Part shown: positions 15,406 through 23,509 of the stretch, in pieces
Layout: each line of letters starts with the position of its first letter
Numbering within the stretch: the first letter of the stretch is position 1
Source of the DNA: VXRD01 sp965242535
GTDB taxonomy: Bacteria > Latescibacterota > UBA2968
Assembly: GCA_965242535.1 (NCBI GenBank)
Contig: OZ251458.1
Span: forward strand, 1,736,001-1,800,000
DNA: 64,000 nt
Direction of reading: 5' to 3'
Translations under genes and position numbers: made by a program
Notes under the pieces: generated by a model
The model's input: only the letters and a program-made list of their open reading frames with translations
The model's database searches: none
What the model was told of the DNA's origin: nothing

Positions 15406-16472
15406 GACGCGAAATATATTTGGACAACAATGCGACGACGCGGCCATTGCCCGAAGTGCGCGAGGCGATGATGCGCGTCTTGGGCGCGGATTTTGGCAAT
15501 CCTTCGAGCGCGCATTCGGCTGGCGACCGCGTGCGCGAAGCCATGGTTGTCGCGCGTGAAGCCGTTGCCGAGTTGATCGGCGCCGCGCCCGATCAGATCG
15601 TCTTTACGGGAAGCGGCACCGAGGCCAACAACACGGTCTTTCATTCTGTCGTTCAACGCGCCCACCAAATGGACAAGCGGGTTCGCATTGTGACGACCAC
15701 GGTAGAACATTCGTCTATCGTGAAGATGTGTGACTACCTCGGCGCGACAGGCGCGGATGTCGTATCTGTTCCCGTGGATCGTTGCGGGCAGTTGAATTGG
15801 GAAGTGCTGGACAAAGCCATCTCGCCAAACGCCGATCTGGTCTCCGTGCAGTGGGTGAACAATGAAACGGGCGCGATTTTGCCCGTCGAGCGCGTGGCTC
15901 GGCTTTGTCGATCTCGAGGGGTATTATTTCACGCCGACGCGGCGCAGGCCGTTGGCAAGTTGCCCATTTCTGTCGCCAAACTGCCCATTGATTTTTTGAC
16001 CTTTACCGCGCATAAATTTCACGGCCCCCAAGGCGTTGGGGCACTCTATGTAAAAGCGGCCAAAGAATTGTTCCCATTGCTTTGGGGTGGATCTCAAGAA
16101 GGCGGGTTGCGCCCGGGAACCGAGAATGTACCCGGCATTATTGGCATGGGTACCGCGGCTCAGATGCGATTGGATCGGCTCAAAGATGTGCATGTGCTTA
16201 CGACTTCGCTTCGGGATCATTTTGAGCGGGCCGTCATCGATCGCGTGCCCGATGTGGCGATTAACGGCGCGACCGATGCGCGGGTTGGCAATACGACCAA
16301 TTTGCTGTTTCGCGGCGTGGATGGTCAGGCACTCGTGGCGCGGTTGGATCGAGCGGGGATTCGGTGTTCACAGAGTTCGGCATGTACCAATCAGCACCCC
16401 GAACCCTCGTACGTGTTGCGCGCGATGGGCCTTTCCGAAATTTTCAATAGTTGTTACAAAAAAAGAAGGTGA
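15402..16472 (+). CDS. Cysteine desulfurase, DndA/IscS type, C-terminally truncated
   Basis: A 356-aa PLP enzyme that removes sulfur from cysteine as an enzyme-bound persulfide. It shows YLDNNATTRPLP at the N-terminus, the PLP lysine in FTAHKFHGPQG, and the catalytic cysteine in SSACTNQHPEPSYVLRAMG. The SACT...PEPSYVLRAMGLSE context resembles DndA of DNA phosphorothioation. After GLSE the sequence departs from the family (IFNSCYKKRR, stop), so roughly the last 30 residues seen in relatives are missing. No dndC/D/E or sspBCD homologues are in the window, so its partner is unknown; it may serve the island or be a remnant. Confidence 0.78.
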   Translation: MRREIYLDNNATTRPLPEVREAMMRVLGADFGNPSSAHSAGDRVREAMVVAREAVAELIGAAPDQIVFTGSGTEANNTVFHSVVQRAHQMDKRVRIVTTTVEHSSIVKMCDYLGATGADVVSVPVDRCGQLNWEVLDKAISPNADLVSVQWVNNETGAILPVERVARLCRSRGVLFHADAAQAVGKLPISVAKLPIDFLTFTAHKFHGPQGVGALYVKAAKELFPLLWGGSQEGGLRPGTENVPGIIGMGTAAQMRLDRLKDVHVLTTSLRDHFERAVIDRVPDVAINGATDARVGNTTNLLFRGVDGQALVARLDRAGIRCSQSSACTNQHPEPSYVLRAMGLSEIFNSCYKKRR

Positions 16473-16610
16473 GAAGGAGAGTGAGGTTGTGCGTGAGGCG
16501 CAAAGGGTTTGTAGGGAGGGGTGAAAGCGTGGCAGGGGGAGACTTTTGGGTTGTGTGTAGATGGGCGTTTGTAGGCATCTGCAAAGCGAGAAAGGCATTC
16601 GGGAGGCATT

Positions 16611-17000
16611 ATGAAACGTAATTGGGATGTTGTTCGGGAGATTTTGCTGGAGATTGAAGAATGTGAAGACCACAGTAAGTCAGGTTGGGATCATGCCATT
16701 CAAAAAAGAGTTGAAGAGAAGTTTGGTATTACTTCCCGGGTCTTTAATTACCATCTTATCTTGATGGTTGATGGGAAGCTCATTAAGGGAGAATATCATC
16801 GGGAGTTTAGCGATATCCCGACCATTACTTGGGGAAGTGGACTAACCTGGGCTGGGCATGACCTGCTGGACTATATTCGTGACAACACCATTTGGGGAAA
16901 GGTAAAGAAAAAACTGGCCCCGATTGGTACGACAGCTTCTCATGCAGTCCTCAAAGCTGTCGCTAAGGAGGAAGTTCTGCAATTTTTGGATATAGGTTAG
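16611..17000 (+). CDS. DUF2513-family protein
   Basis: A 129-aa protein with the DUF2513 layout: MKRNWDVVREILLEIEE at the start, a winged-helix-like middle, and GLTWAGHDLLDYIRDNTIW followed by KVKKKL. Members are phage- and island-associated proteins of unknown function and look like DNA-binding regulators. GGGAGG precedes the ATG. It lies between the truncated cysteine desulfurase and the second direct repeat. Confidence 0.8.
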   Translation: MKRNWDVVREILLEIEECEDHSKSGWDHAIQKRVEEKFGITSRVFNYHLILMVDGKLIKGEYHREFSDIPTITWGSGLTWAGHDLLDYIRDNTIWGKVKKKLAPIGTTASHAVLKAVAKEEVLQFLDIG

Positions 17001-17041
17001 CTGGATAGCCCAACACACAAATGTGTCTTTTTTTTGGAAAG

Positions 17042-17205
17042 AAATGAGACCGCCATGCAGGATGAACTCCGATCAGAGTATGACATAAAAAAATTGCAAG
17101 TGCGAAAAGTCGGACGCGGGCGTAAGTCCTTTGGTCGATCAGTCATCCAGTTGGCAAACGATGTTAGCGAAAAATTTCCAGACGCAGATTGTGAAAGGCA
17201 ACGTG
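17042..17205. repeat. Direct repeat copy 2
   Basis: Matches 14885-15045 with only scattered substitutions over about 160 bp. The two copies bracket 2.0 kb containing the terminator, HTH, cysteine desulfurase and DUF2513 genes. Confidence 0.85.
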
Positions 17206-17216
17206 AAAATGAATAG
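17055..17216 (+). CDS. Small basic protein, copy 2 (53 aa)
   Basis: MQDELRSEYDIKKLQVRKVG followed by a basic RGRKSFGRS segment, closely similar to copy 1. Its 3' end overlaps the HNH nuclease start by 8 bp, so the nuclease may be translationally coupled to it. An antitoxin-like or regulatory role is possible but unproven. Confidence 0.5.
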   Translation: MQDELRSEYDIKKLQVRKVGRGRKSFGRSVIQLANDVSEKFPDADCERQRENE

Positions 17217-18096
17217 AGAATCCATTCTCCAAAAATTTGAAAATTTGAACCTGTGGAAACGGGGCGGGGAAAGGGCGTATCACAAACCCTTGCTGGTTCT
17301 GTACGCAATGGGAAAATTGCTACGAGGTGAGGGGCGACTCATTCCTTACGCCGCGATAGACGAGGACCTTGGAAAATTGCTGACGGAGTTTGGGCCTCGA
17401 CAATCGCGCTCCGGTACCCAGTTTCCGTTTTGGCGATTGCGTAATGATCGCGTTTGGGAAGTGTCCGATGCCGACAGAATTGGGCAAACATCCAGTGGCG
17501 ATGCCCTCAAAGGCGATCTGGTTCGTTACGGCGTTTCAGGTGGTTTTCCCAAAGCCATTGCAGAGCAACTGCGAAATGATCCCAAACTGGCGTCTGACAT
17601 CATTCGCGATCTGTTAGCCGCCCATTTTCCCACTTCCATTCACGACGACATTTTACTGGCCGTGGGGGTTGAATCTTCTCCCCGCGTTTTTCAGGCGCGC
17701 AGGGATTCCTCCAACTTTCGGGCGAGTGTCCTAAAAGCTTATGAGTATAAATGTGCGATCTGTGGTTTTGATGTGAAATTGGGCCTCAATCCCATCGCGT
17801 TAGAAGCCGCGCATATCAAATGGAAAGCGGCAGGTGGCCCTAATGAAGAAGTCAATGGGTTGGCTCTCTGCGTGCTCCACCACAAGTTATTTGACCGCGG
17901 GGCTTTCACATTGTCCAAGCAATTAGACATACTGGTATCGGACAACGCGCACGGTTCAATCGGTTTTCAAGAATGGCTGATGCGATTCCACGGCAAAAGA
18001 ATCAATTCCCCACAAAGGCAGTCGTATTATCCAGAGACAACTTTCATCGGCTGGCACGTCAGAGAGGTGTTTCAAGGAGATTACCGAGAGTTGTAA
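17209..18096 (+). CDS. HNH endonuclease with N-terminal sulfur-binding-type domain (phosphorothioate-dependent type IV restriction)
   Basis: A 295-aa two-domain protein. Residues 1-90 (KFENLNLWKRGGERAYHKPL, later FPFWRLRNDRVWEV) match the domain of phosphorothioated-DNA-binding restriction enzymes of the ScoMcrA/SprMcrA type. The C-terminal half has an HNH nuclease: CAICGF, EAAHIKW and NGLALCVLHHKLFD. Such enzymes cut foreign DNA that carries phosphorothioate linkages. The start at 17209 gives a complete N-terminal domain and has AAAGG upstream. Its presence with a desulfurase gene is paradoxical if the cell modifies its own DNA, unless the desulfurase does another job. Confidence 0.82.
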   Translation: MNRESILQKFENLNLWKRGGERAYHKPLLVLYAMGKLLRGEGRLIPYAAIDEDLGKLLTEFGPRQSRSGTQFPFWRLRNDRVWEVSDADRIGQTSSGDALKGDLVRYGVSGGFPKAIAEQLRNDPKLASDIIRDLLAAHFPTSIHDDILLAVGVESSPRVFQARRDSSNFRASVLKAYEYKCAICGFDVKLGLNPIALEAAHIKWKAAGGPNEEVNGLALCVLHHKLFDRGAFTLSKQLDILVSDNAHGSIGFQEWLMRFHGKRINSPQRQSYYPETTFIGWHVREVFQGDYREL

Positions 18097-18253
18097 TCCA
18101 TCTATTGAGCAGAACTTTGAAGCCGCTAATGATTGATTACTCAACTTTAGGGGTTTCAAAGAGTGTGGACTTATGGATGAAATCTTCTGATATTGTATGA
18201 ATGTCCAATCAAGTGTCAGCGAGAATACGAGGAATTTTACCTACGGGGACGCG

Positions 18254-18748
18254 ATGAATTGCAAACAGCGGTTACTTATCTTGTCGTGTTCACAACGCAA
18301 ACAGGCTTCATACGGGTCGTTACCTGCAATAGATAGATATAACGGTCCGCTATTTTTTGTTTTGCGTCGTTTTCTTCGTGAATGTCCACGTCAGGCAAGG
18401 CTACTTGATGTGTACATCTTATCCGCTGCTTATGGTCTTATACCAGGGAATTTCCCAACCGCATTGTATGACAAAAAGATGAACCCATCGCGTGCATTTG
18501 AGTTACAATCCCAAGTCAGTACAGTGTTTTCAGACATCCGACACAACTACGCTTCAATCTATTTTGTACTTGGAAAGACCTATCTAAAGACTTTTGAGGG
18601 CTTGCAAGATTGGGAAACAATCTGTACAGCGTCCGTTGTTGCTCAAGGTCCCATAGGCCAAAAACAGACTCAACTCAAAAGATGGCTGTGGGGAGAGCAT
18701 CCATCCACCCGTGTCGAAAGGAACTTTGATGAAAGTGGAAGTGATTGA
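18254..18748 (+). CDS. DUF6884 / YaaA-like protein
   Basis: A 164-aa protein (an upstream ATG at 18197 is possible). The opening LLILSCSQRKQ, then PAIDRYNGPLFFVLRRFL, DVYILSAAYGLI and ALYDKKMNP follow the pattern of DUF6884 and related YaaA-like proteins. These occur in phages and beside nucleobase-modification genes. In studied Dpd clusters a separate enzyme, DpdC, converts preQ0 in DNA to its amide; whether this gene fills that role is speculation. It is the first gene of a run of overlapping genes, and the next gene starts inside its 3' end (20-bp overlap). Confidence 0.6.
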   Translation: MNCKQRLLILSCSQRKQASYGSLPAIDRYNGPLFFVLRRFLRECPRQARLLDVYILSAAYGLIPGNFPTALYDKKMNPSRAFELQSQVSTVFSDIRHNYASIYFVLGKTYLKTFEGLQDWETICTASVVAQGPIGQKQTQLKRWLWGEHPSTRVERNFDESGSD

Positions 18749-19133
18749 CCGTTCAACAGAGGAATCTATCGTGACCTACTCCGTACCCGATCTTTCCATA
18801 CTGGACTTTCAGGGCTGGAAGGATGAAAACGAACCCATTGGTATTCCTTTGAATAAACTCAAAGATACCGTGGACAAGCTGGACTCAAAGGATCCTGAAA
18901 CAGGGGAACCCGTATCATATCCAAGGGAAGTAGATTTCTATCTGCCCGATCCACTAAAAAACGGGGTGTTTTCTCGACTTGCAAAATCGACAGACACGGA
19001 CATGGAAGGAGAGTCCGAACAGGTTTCCATGTCGGTGTTGAAATCAAGCACCATTTTATCCGCCGTTGTAACGGAAATTTTGCAGAACCACCTCCCGCCT
19101 TCTGATTACAAAGTGAGAGTTTCTGATGGGTAG
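18729..19133 (+). CDS. Hypothetical protein of the Dpd-like operon (134 aa)
   Basis: The family is not recognised. It is acidic, with alternating strands, a prolyl central region (DPETGEPVSYP) and no membrane segment. The ATG at 18729 follows AAGGAACTTTG. It overlaps both neighbours (20 bp upstream, 8 bp downstream), so it is clearly part of the operon and probably a small partner of the PIN protein that follows. Confidence 0.7.
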   Translation: MKVEVIDRSTEESIVTYSVPDLSILDFQGWKDENEPIGIPLNKLKDTVDKLDSKDPETGEPVSYPREVDFYLPDPLKNGVFSRLAKSTDTDMEGESEQVSMSVLKSSTILSAVVTEILQNHLPPSDYKVRVSDG

Positions 19134-20196
19134 TAAAGCACTAAAATTGGATGAGTTCATTGCTGAATACCGATTCTGCGGCGAATGGGAAGTTTCCTAT
19201 ACGGACAGAACTCATCTACCAAAAGACGAATATGTAAAACTCGGCGACATCACAATTGATGCCTCTGAGGAAGTCGCACGAGAATACCCGATTTTACCTT
19301 TTACTTTTCAGCCAGTGACTGATCAACAGATTAAATGTCATTTCTCTAAGTTACATCAAGGAAAAGCTCAAGCGGATCGAGCAAAAAAGATCATACGCGA
19401 TCAAATCGCCGATAGTATGGTGCGAACGGGTCTTTTACGCCCGCAGTTCTGCCTGATGGAAGAACGGTCTATCGAGAGGGAGTTTTCCAAAATAATGAAA
19501 AAGCTATCAAGACATGGTTATTTGATCCTTGTCGTTGACACAAGTGCCTTGCGGCGTGCAGCTACCTCTTTCTTACATAAAACCCTATCCAATGTGCTGA
19601 CTTGGACGGTCGTTCCCGTTTTTGTAATGAATGAAGTGCAACAAAAAATAAATGACCTAAATAAGGACTGGAAAAAGTCTGCCGAGGGTACTCAATCCCA
19701 TCCCGGTAAGTGTGGGGTTTTAGCGCAACGTCCCCAAGTTTCCTGTATTAGCCGCGAATTGAATTACATTCGCCAATGGCGGCCTTTAGAGATGTTGACC
19801 ACTCTTCCCGAACACTTAGGGCAGTCCAATGGCGAATCGAAAGTTGACCGCCTGATCATTGAGAGTGTGAAAAACCTCAAACGGGACAGAGAACTTCACC
19901 AAGGGGTCTATCTTCTTACTGGGGATAAAGATATGGCTTCGCTTGCAGTGTTAGAGAACCAAGCAAGTCTCCACATCGGCGTTCCTCAACTACCTCCGGA
20001 AATCCATGCCATCCGGTACGATTCTCACAACAAGAAGTTGATCCTAACGCCTATCCACTATCTACTGTGGGATTTGGCGCAAGTCTTCAGCACGATTCGT
20101 ATGAAAAACAAAAAACGCAGCTATGAACTCATTTATTATTCACAAGCGCGTGGGGGCTTCTTTGCCCACGATGTGATGGAAATTCGGGAGTTATGA
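19126..20196 (+). CDS. PIN-domain nuclease-like protein
   Basis: A 356-aa protein whose C-terminal two-thirds resembles a PIN domain: LILVVDTSALRRAATSFL carries the first acidic residue, KVDRLIIESVKNL a second acidic helix, and VYLLTGDKDMASLAV the conserved D-x-D-type strand. PIN domains are metal-dependent nucleases of RNA or DNA. The N-terminal 130 residues are unrecognised. The gene overlaps the preceding gene by 8 bp and the next by ATGA. It would be the most obvious effector nuclease of the DpdA-containing operon. Confidence 0.68.
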   Translation: MGSKALKLDEFIAEYRFCGEWEVSYTDRTHLPKDEYVKLGDITIDASEEVAREYPILPFTFQPVTDQQIKCHFSKLHQGKAQADRAKKIIRDQIADSMVRTGLLRPQFCLMEERSIEREFSKIMKKLSRHGYLILVVDTSALRRAATSFLHKTLSNVLTWTVVPVFVMNEVQQKINDLNKDWKKSAEGTQSHPGKCGVLAQRPQVSCISRELNYIRQWRPLEMLTTLPEHLGQSNGESKVDRLIIESVKNLKRDRELHQGVYLLTGDKDMASLAVLENQASLHIGVPQLPPEIHAIRYDSHNKKLILTPIHYLLWDLAQVFSTIRMKNKKRSYELIYYSQARGGFFAHDVMEIREL

Positions 20197-21119
20197 AAGT
20201 GGATCCGATCACGGTGAATAAATTACTGTCTGTTGCCGATGCCATTGAGACGCGTCGGATTGAAAGCCAGCTCTCGCTGTTGACATTTCAAAAAATTATT
20301 GATAATCAAGGTCGAATAAAGCACCTTGCTCGACGAGTGCGGGACATCTTGCGAGTCTTTGAAGCATCCCAGTGGATTACCCGAAGTACTCAAAATCAGG
20401 ATATGTTGTATTTGACTGAGAATTATCATACGTTTATTCGCGCTTGGAACTCTGGGGATTATTTGTTGTCGATGAATCAAGGATTGACGAATTATCCACC
20501 TTACGCACGTTTTCTCAACTGCATAGAGCAAGAAAGAGAAATTCTAATTCCCCAACGTCAAGATAAGGATTCTAGAAGGAAATTGGGATGTACATTAAAG
20601 GGAAAATATGGCATTACCTTTGTTGCTTTTGATACATTTGTCACATGGGCGGTATCCGTAGGACACGCATACCGTTCACCTTTTGAAGAAATTCTTTATT
20701 GGGGCGGGAATTGGGATGCTGAACGACCGTCATTGGAATACTTCAAAGCGGTTTGTAAAGAGAGCTATGGTCAGACCAATAAAACATCTGGCTACGCGAA
20801 TCTGGGTCTTTTAGCACATCTTGTTTGTAAAAAATTGGGCATCTCTTTTCAGGCTTTTGAGATGAAGATGAACCGTTTTGTAAAAATTTGCCCCGGTGAA
20901 ATTAAACTTGCCCCGGCCACGATCCGCCGAGAAATTTCCGGGCGTGTCCAAATTACCTCGGTTCGACCGAGAAAAGAGATTCTTAGAGAACGGATTTCTG
21001 CAAAACTACAAGGTACTAAGCCACCGCAAACACAGTGGCTTGAACACCGCTATTTGGAAGATGGCATGCGCGTGAATGACAAACTGGTCAAACTGATTCG
21101 ATGGGAGGTATCGCAATGA
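20193..21119 (+). CDS. Winged-helix-like protein of the Dpd-like operon (308 aa)
   Basis: No named family recognised. The N-terminal 80 residues (ETRRIESQLSLLTFQKIID and onwards, ending with LYLTENYHTFIRAW) look like a winged-helix DNA-binding domain; the rest is alpha-helical with a basic C-terminus. Start and stop both overlap the neighbours by ATGA, indicating strict co-translation between the PIN nuclease and the ATPase. It could be a target-recognition subunit comparable in place to the accessory Dpd proteins, but I cannot equate it with DpdG or any other one. Confidence 0.6.
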   Translation: MKVDPITVNKLLSVADAIETRRIESQLSLLTFQKIIDNQGRIKHLARRVRDILRVFEASQWITRSTQNQDMLYLTENYHTFIRAWNSGDYLLSMNQGLTNYPPYARFLNCIEQEREILIPQRQDKDSRRKLGCTLKGKYGITFVAFDTFVTWAVSVGHAYRSPFEEILYWGGNWDAERPSLEYFKAVCKESYGQTNKTSGYANLGLLAHLVCKKLGISFQAFEMKMNRFVKICPGEIKLAPATIRREISGRVQITSVRPRKEILRERISAKLQGTKPPQTQWLEHRYLEDGMRVNDKLVKLIRWEVSQ

Positions 21120-22279
21120 CAATTAGAAATGACCTTTCTCTTTTTGAGCAGGCCCTAGAACCCAATCCTTATGAAAAGTACTATCTCCTTGAAAATCCGT
21201 TTCCGGGATACGGTGAAACGGATTTTGATGTCTGTGCAGATCAAGAAACCACAAAAAGGGAGTTTGTCGATATTCTGAAGGAATTTTCCTCAGAAGCAAA
21301 ACGATTGCGGATTAACGGAAAAAACGGTGCAGGTAAGACAAATATCTTGCGATACTTTGAAAAACTGACTAACGAGGCGAGACGGAGTGGGCTTGTCAAA
21401 AACCTTCACCCGATCTATGTCCAGGCGCCCGGAGAGAGTTACTTCGATATCCACGGACAAATCGTCGATAAACTATCCGAGTTTTTCTTAGGCGATATGT
21501 TGGCAATACTGAAACAAACGCCCAAAAAAATTGATACACTTTCAAGTGAGATTAGGCAGGCGTCTGAACTCTTAGAGGCTATTAAAGCTTTAGTCAAAGG
21601 GGGTAATACGCTATTTACTATTTACGACGAGCGGCAGGAAGATGCCTTCATTCGCTGGCTGAAAGGGCAAAAGCTCTTGGTAGCAGACAAGAAACTATTG
21701 ACCCATGACGGAACGCCGTCCTCTGACATTACGAGTCCTTCACTTGCCATGCGGTTTTTAGGTGGATTGCTTACCGTGTTGAAAGAACTTGACCTATGCG
21801 ATGGCATCGTTCTGCTATTCGACGAATTTGAGGAGATTTTTGAAGGCCTCCCTCGTTCACGCCAGTCTCGATACGCTCAAGACCTGCGGCATTTTTTTGA
21901 TACTTTAAAAGAATCCGTTTTCTTTGTGATTGCAACTGTTCCTGAACCCAAAGACCTTGGACAGTATCCAGCAATTGAGCGCCGTTTGGGAAATACGGTA
22001 GATCTCCAACCCATAGACAACCCCGAACTCGCACTTGCTTACGTGTCTAACTACATGGACAATGGACGAGACAAGTATGAAACGTATCTCAAAGAAACGA
22101 AAAAATCTGAAAAAACAAGGCCCCAAAAGCTAGAACCTCTTAGAGAGAAAGATGTTCAAGAAGTGTATTCTTTATTAAAAAAAGAGGTTGAGGAAGCTGA
22201 ACTCGATGTTTTGCCGGGATATTTTTTGCCCAAAATGCGGGAACGGATGAAACAGACTGTCGAAAATGGGGATGGGTAA
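21116..22279 (+). CDS. P-loop ATPase of the Dpd-like operon
   Basis: A 387-aa cytoplasmic ATPase with Walker A in INGKNGAGKTNILRYF (about residue 70) and Walker B in GIVLLFDEFEEIFEG (about 230), followed by a sensor-like VFFVIATVPEP strand. The pattern is that of KAP/ORC-like AAA ATPases found in defence systems. The start at 21116 follows GGGAGG and overlaps the previous stop by ATGA; the longer start at 21101 is less likely. It probably powers the restriction or DNA-remodelling arm of the system. Confidence 0.78.
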   Translation: MTIRNDLSLFEQALEPNPYEKYYLLENPFPGYGETDFDVCADQETTKREFVDILKEFSSEAKRLRINGKNGAGKTNILRYFEKLTNEARRSGLVKNLHPIYVQAPGESYFDIHGQIVDKLSEFFLGDMLAILKQTPKKIDTLSSEIRQASELLEAIKALVKGGNTLFTIYDERQEDAFIRWLKGQKLLVADKKLLTHDGTPSSDITSPSLAMRFLGGLLTVLKELDLCDGIVLLFDEFEEIFEGLPRSRQSRYAQDLRHFFDTLKESVFFVIATVPEPKDLGQYPAIERRLGNTVDLQPIDNPELALAYVSNYMDNGRDKYETYLKETKKSEKTRPQKLEPLREKDVQEVYSLLKKEVEEAELDVLPGYFLPKMRERMKQTVENGDG

Positions 22280-23471
22280 AACAAATTGTCGAAAGTTGTC
22301 ATTTATGAACCGAGATGTAACAACATCCTCCATCTTTTCAAAGCCTTTGGAGATACCCAATCTTTTTGCCAGCTACCGCATACGCGATTATCCGCGTGCT
22401 GGTCTGCGTTGTCACCCGTGGGAAATGACCGATACCCAAGCGATTCTGCTTAATGCCTTTGATTTGCTCGCGAATAAACGAACGCGAATGTTTACTCCGG
22501 AAATCCAAAATGGGCTTCATGAATACGTCGAATTTGATGGCCCGTTAATGCTCGATTCAGGTGCCTATAACTTTCGGCAACACGCTGAAATTAGCATTAC
22601 ACCACTGGATGTCCTCGAGATTGGGATTGAATTAGGGGCTGATATGTCTGTTGTGCTTGACCATCCTTTCTTGCCCAAATCCGATCCTAAAGAAATAAAT
22701 ATACGGTGGACAAATACTGTAGCGAATACCCGTAAAATGTTTGAGGAACTAAAGAAGAAACAACTATCAATTTTCCCTCCTCTCATGCCTGTTCTTCACG
22801 GCCATGATGCAAAAACGCTTTCGCGTGCTTTCGATGATATCGTCGAGATATGGGGACAAGAACCCGCCATCGTTGGCATCGGAAGTTTGGCACCCCTTGC
22901 TCGCAATGGAAACAAGCGTACAGTAATTGACGTCATCCTCACTGCGCGCCAACTGCTTCCAAATGCTCACATTCACTGTTTTTCATTGGGTTCTGCGTTG
23001 CTGATGCTATTTGCCTTTTACTGTGGGGCAGATACGGTTGATTCCCAGACATGGATTATGAGTGCCGCGTTTAAACAAGTGCAATTACCCGGTTTTCACT
23101 TGACTCGGTTTTCCCCTCGTGAAGCTGCAAAAGACCACATCAAATATGAAAAAACCCGGCGTGCCTTTGCTCAACATTTACTCCGATTGATTGCCGAAGA
23201 AGGTTTCACGGTTAAAGACTGGGATGTCGGAGAAACTTGGTCAATCCGTGATGAACGCGATGCGCTTTCTTACTTAGACTATCTTGAAGACAGTGATGGG
23301 ATAAACCATGTTCATCGTCGGGCTTGTCACAATCTATATGCCTTCAACTTCGAGGCGAACCAAGTAAGAAAAAAAAAGAGGGTGGGTACACTCGCAACCT
23401 TTATTGACAGCCGGATGAAAAGCACTGTCTATCGAAAAGCGTTTGAGTATGCAACAAAAAACAGGTGCTGA
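22266..23471 (+). CDS. DpdA-like DNA/tRNA guanine transglycosylase
   Basis: A 401-aa TIM-barrel protein of the queuine tRNA-ribosyltransferase superfamily. Landmarks align with TGT: LMLDSGAYNF (proton-acceptor Asp), VVLDHPF (substrate Asp), VGIGSLAP, HCFSLGS and GADTVDSQTW (nucleophile Asp). The CxCxxC zinc motif of tRNA enzymes is not intact; only HRRACHNLYAFNFE remains, which favours a DpdA-like rather than tRNA-modifying role. DpdA exchanges guanine in DNA for preQ0. The start overlaps the ATPase by 14 bp (an ATG at 22305 is possible). No queC/D/E/F homologue is nearby, so preQ0 would come from elsewhere in the genome. Confidence 0.78.
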   Translation: MGMGKTNCRKLSFMNRDVTTSSIFSKPLEIPNLFASYRIRDYPRAGLRCHPWEMTDTQAILLNAFDLLANKRTRMFTPEIQNGLHEYVEFDGPLMLDSGAYNFRQHAEISITPLDVLEIGIELGADMSVVLDHPFLPKSDPKEINIRWTNTVANTRKMFEELKKKQLSIFPPLMPVLHGHDAKTLSRAFDDIVEIWGQEPAIVGIGSLAPLARNGNKRTVIDVILTARQLLPNAHIHCFSLGSALLMLFAFYCGADTVDSQTWIMSAAFKQVQLPGFHLTRFSPREAAKDHIKYEKTRRAFAQHLLRLIAEEGFTVKDWDVGETWSIRDERDALSYLDYLEDSDGINHVHRRACHNLYAFNFEANQVRKKKRVGTLATFIDSRMKSTVYRKAFEYATKNRC

Positions 23472-23509
23472 CCTGGATATATCGGTAGATAGGCTAAGAG
23501 AGGCAGTTA

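Noticed and set aside
13084..15447. 787-aa minus-strand ORF opposite the PBP gene
   Set aside because: It runs antisense through a clear PBP1A gene, a terminator and a promoter; composition is typical of a shadow frame in GC-rich DNA.
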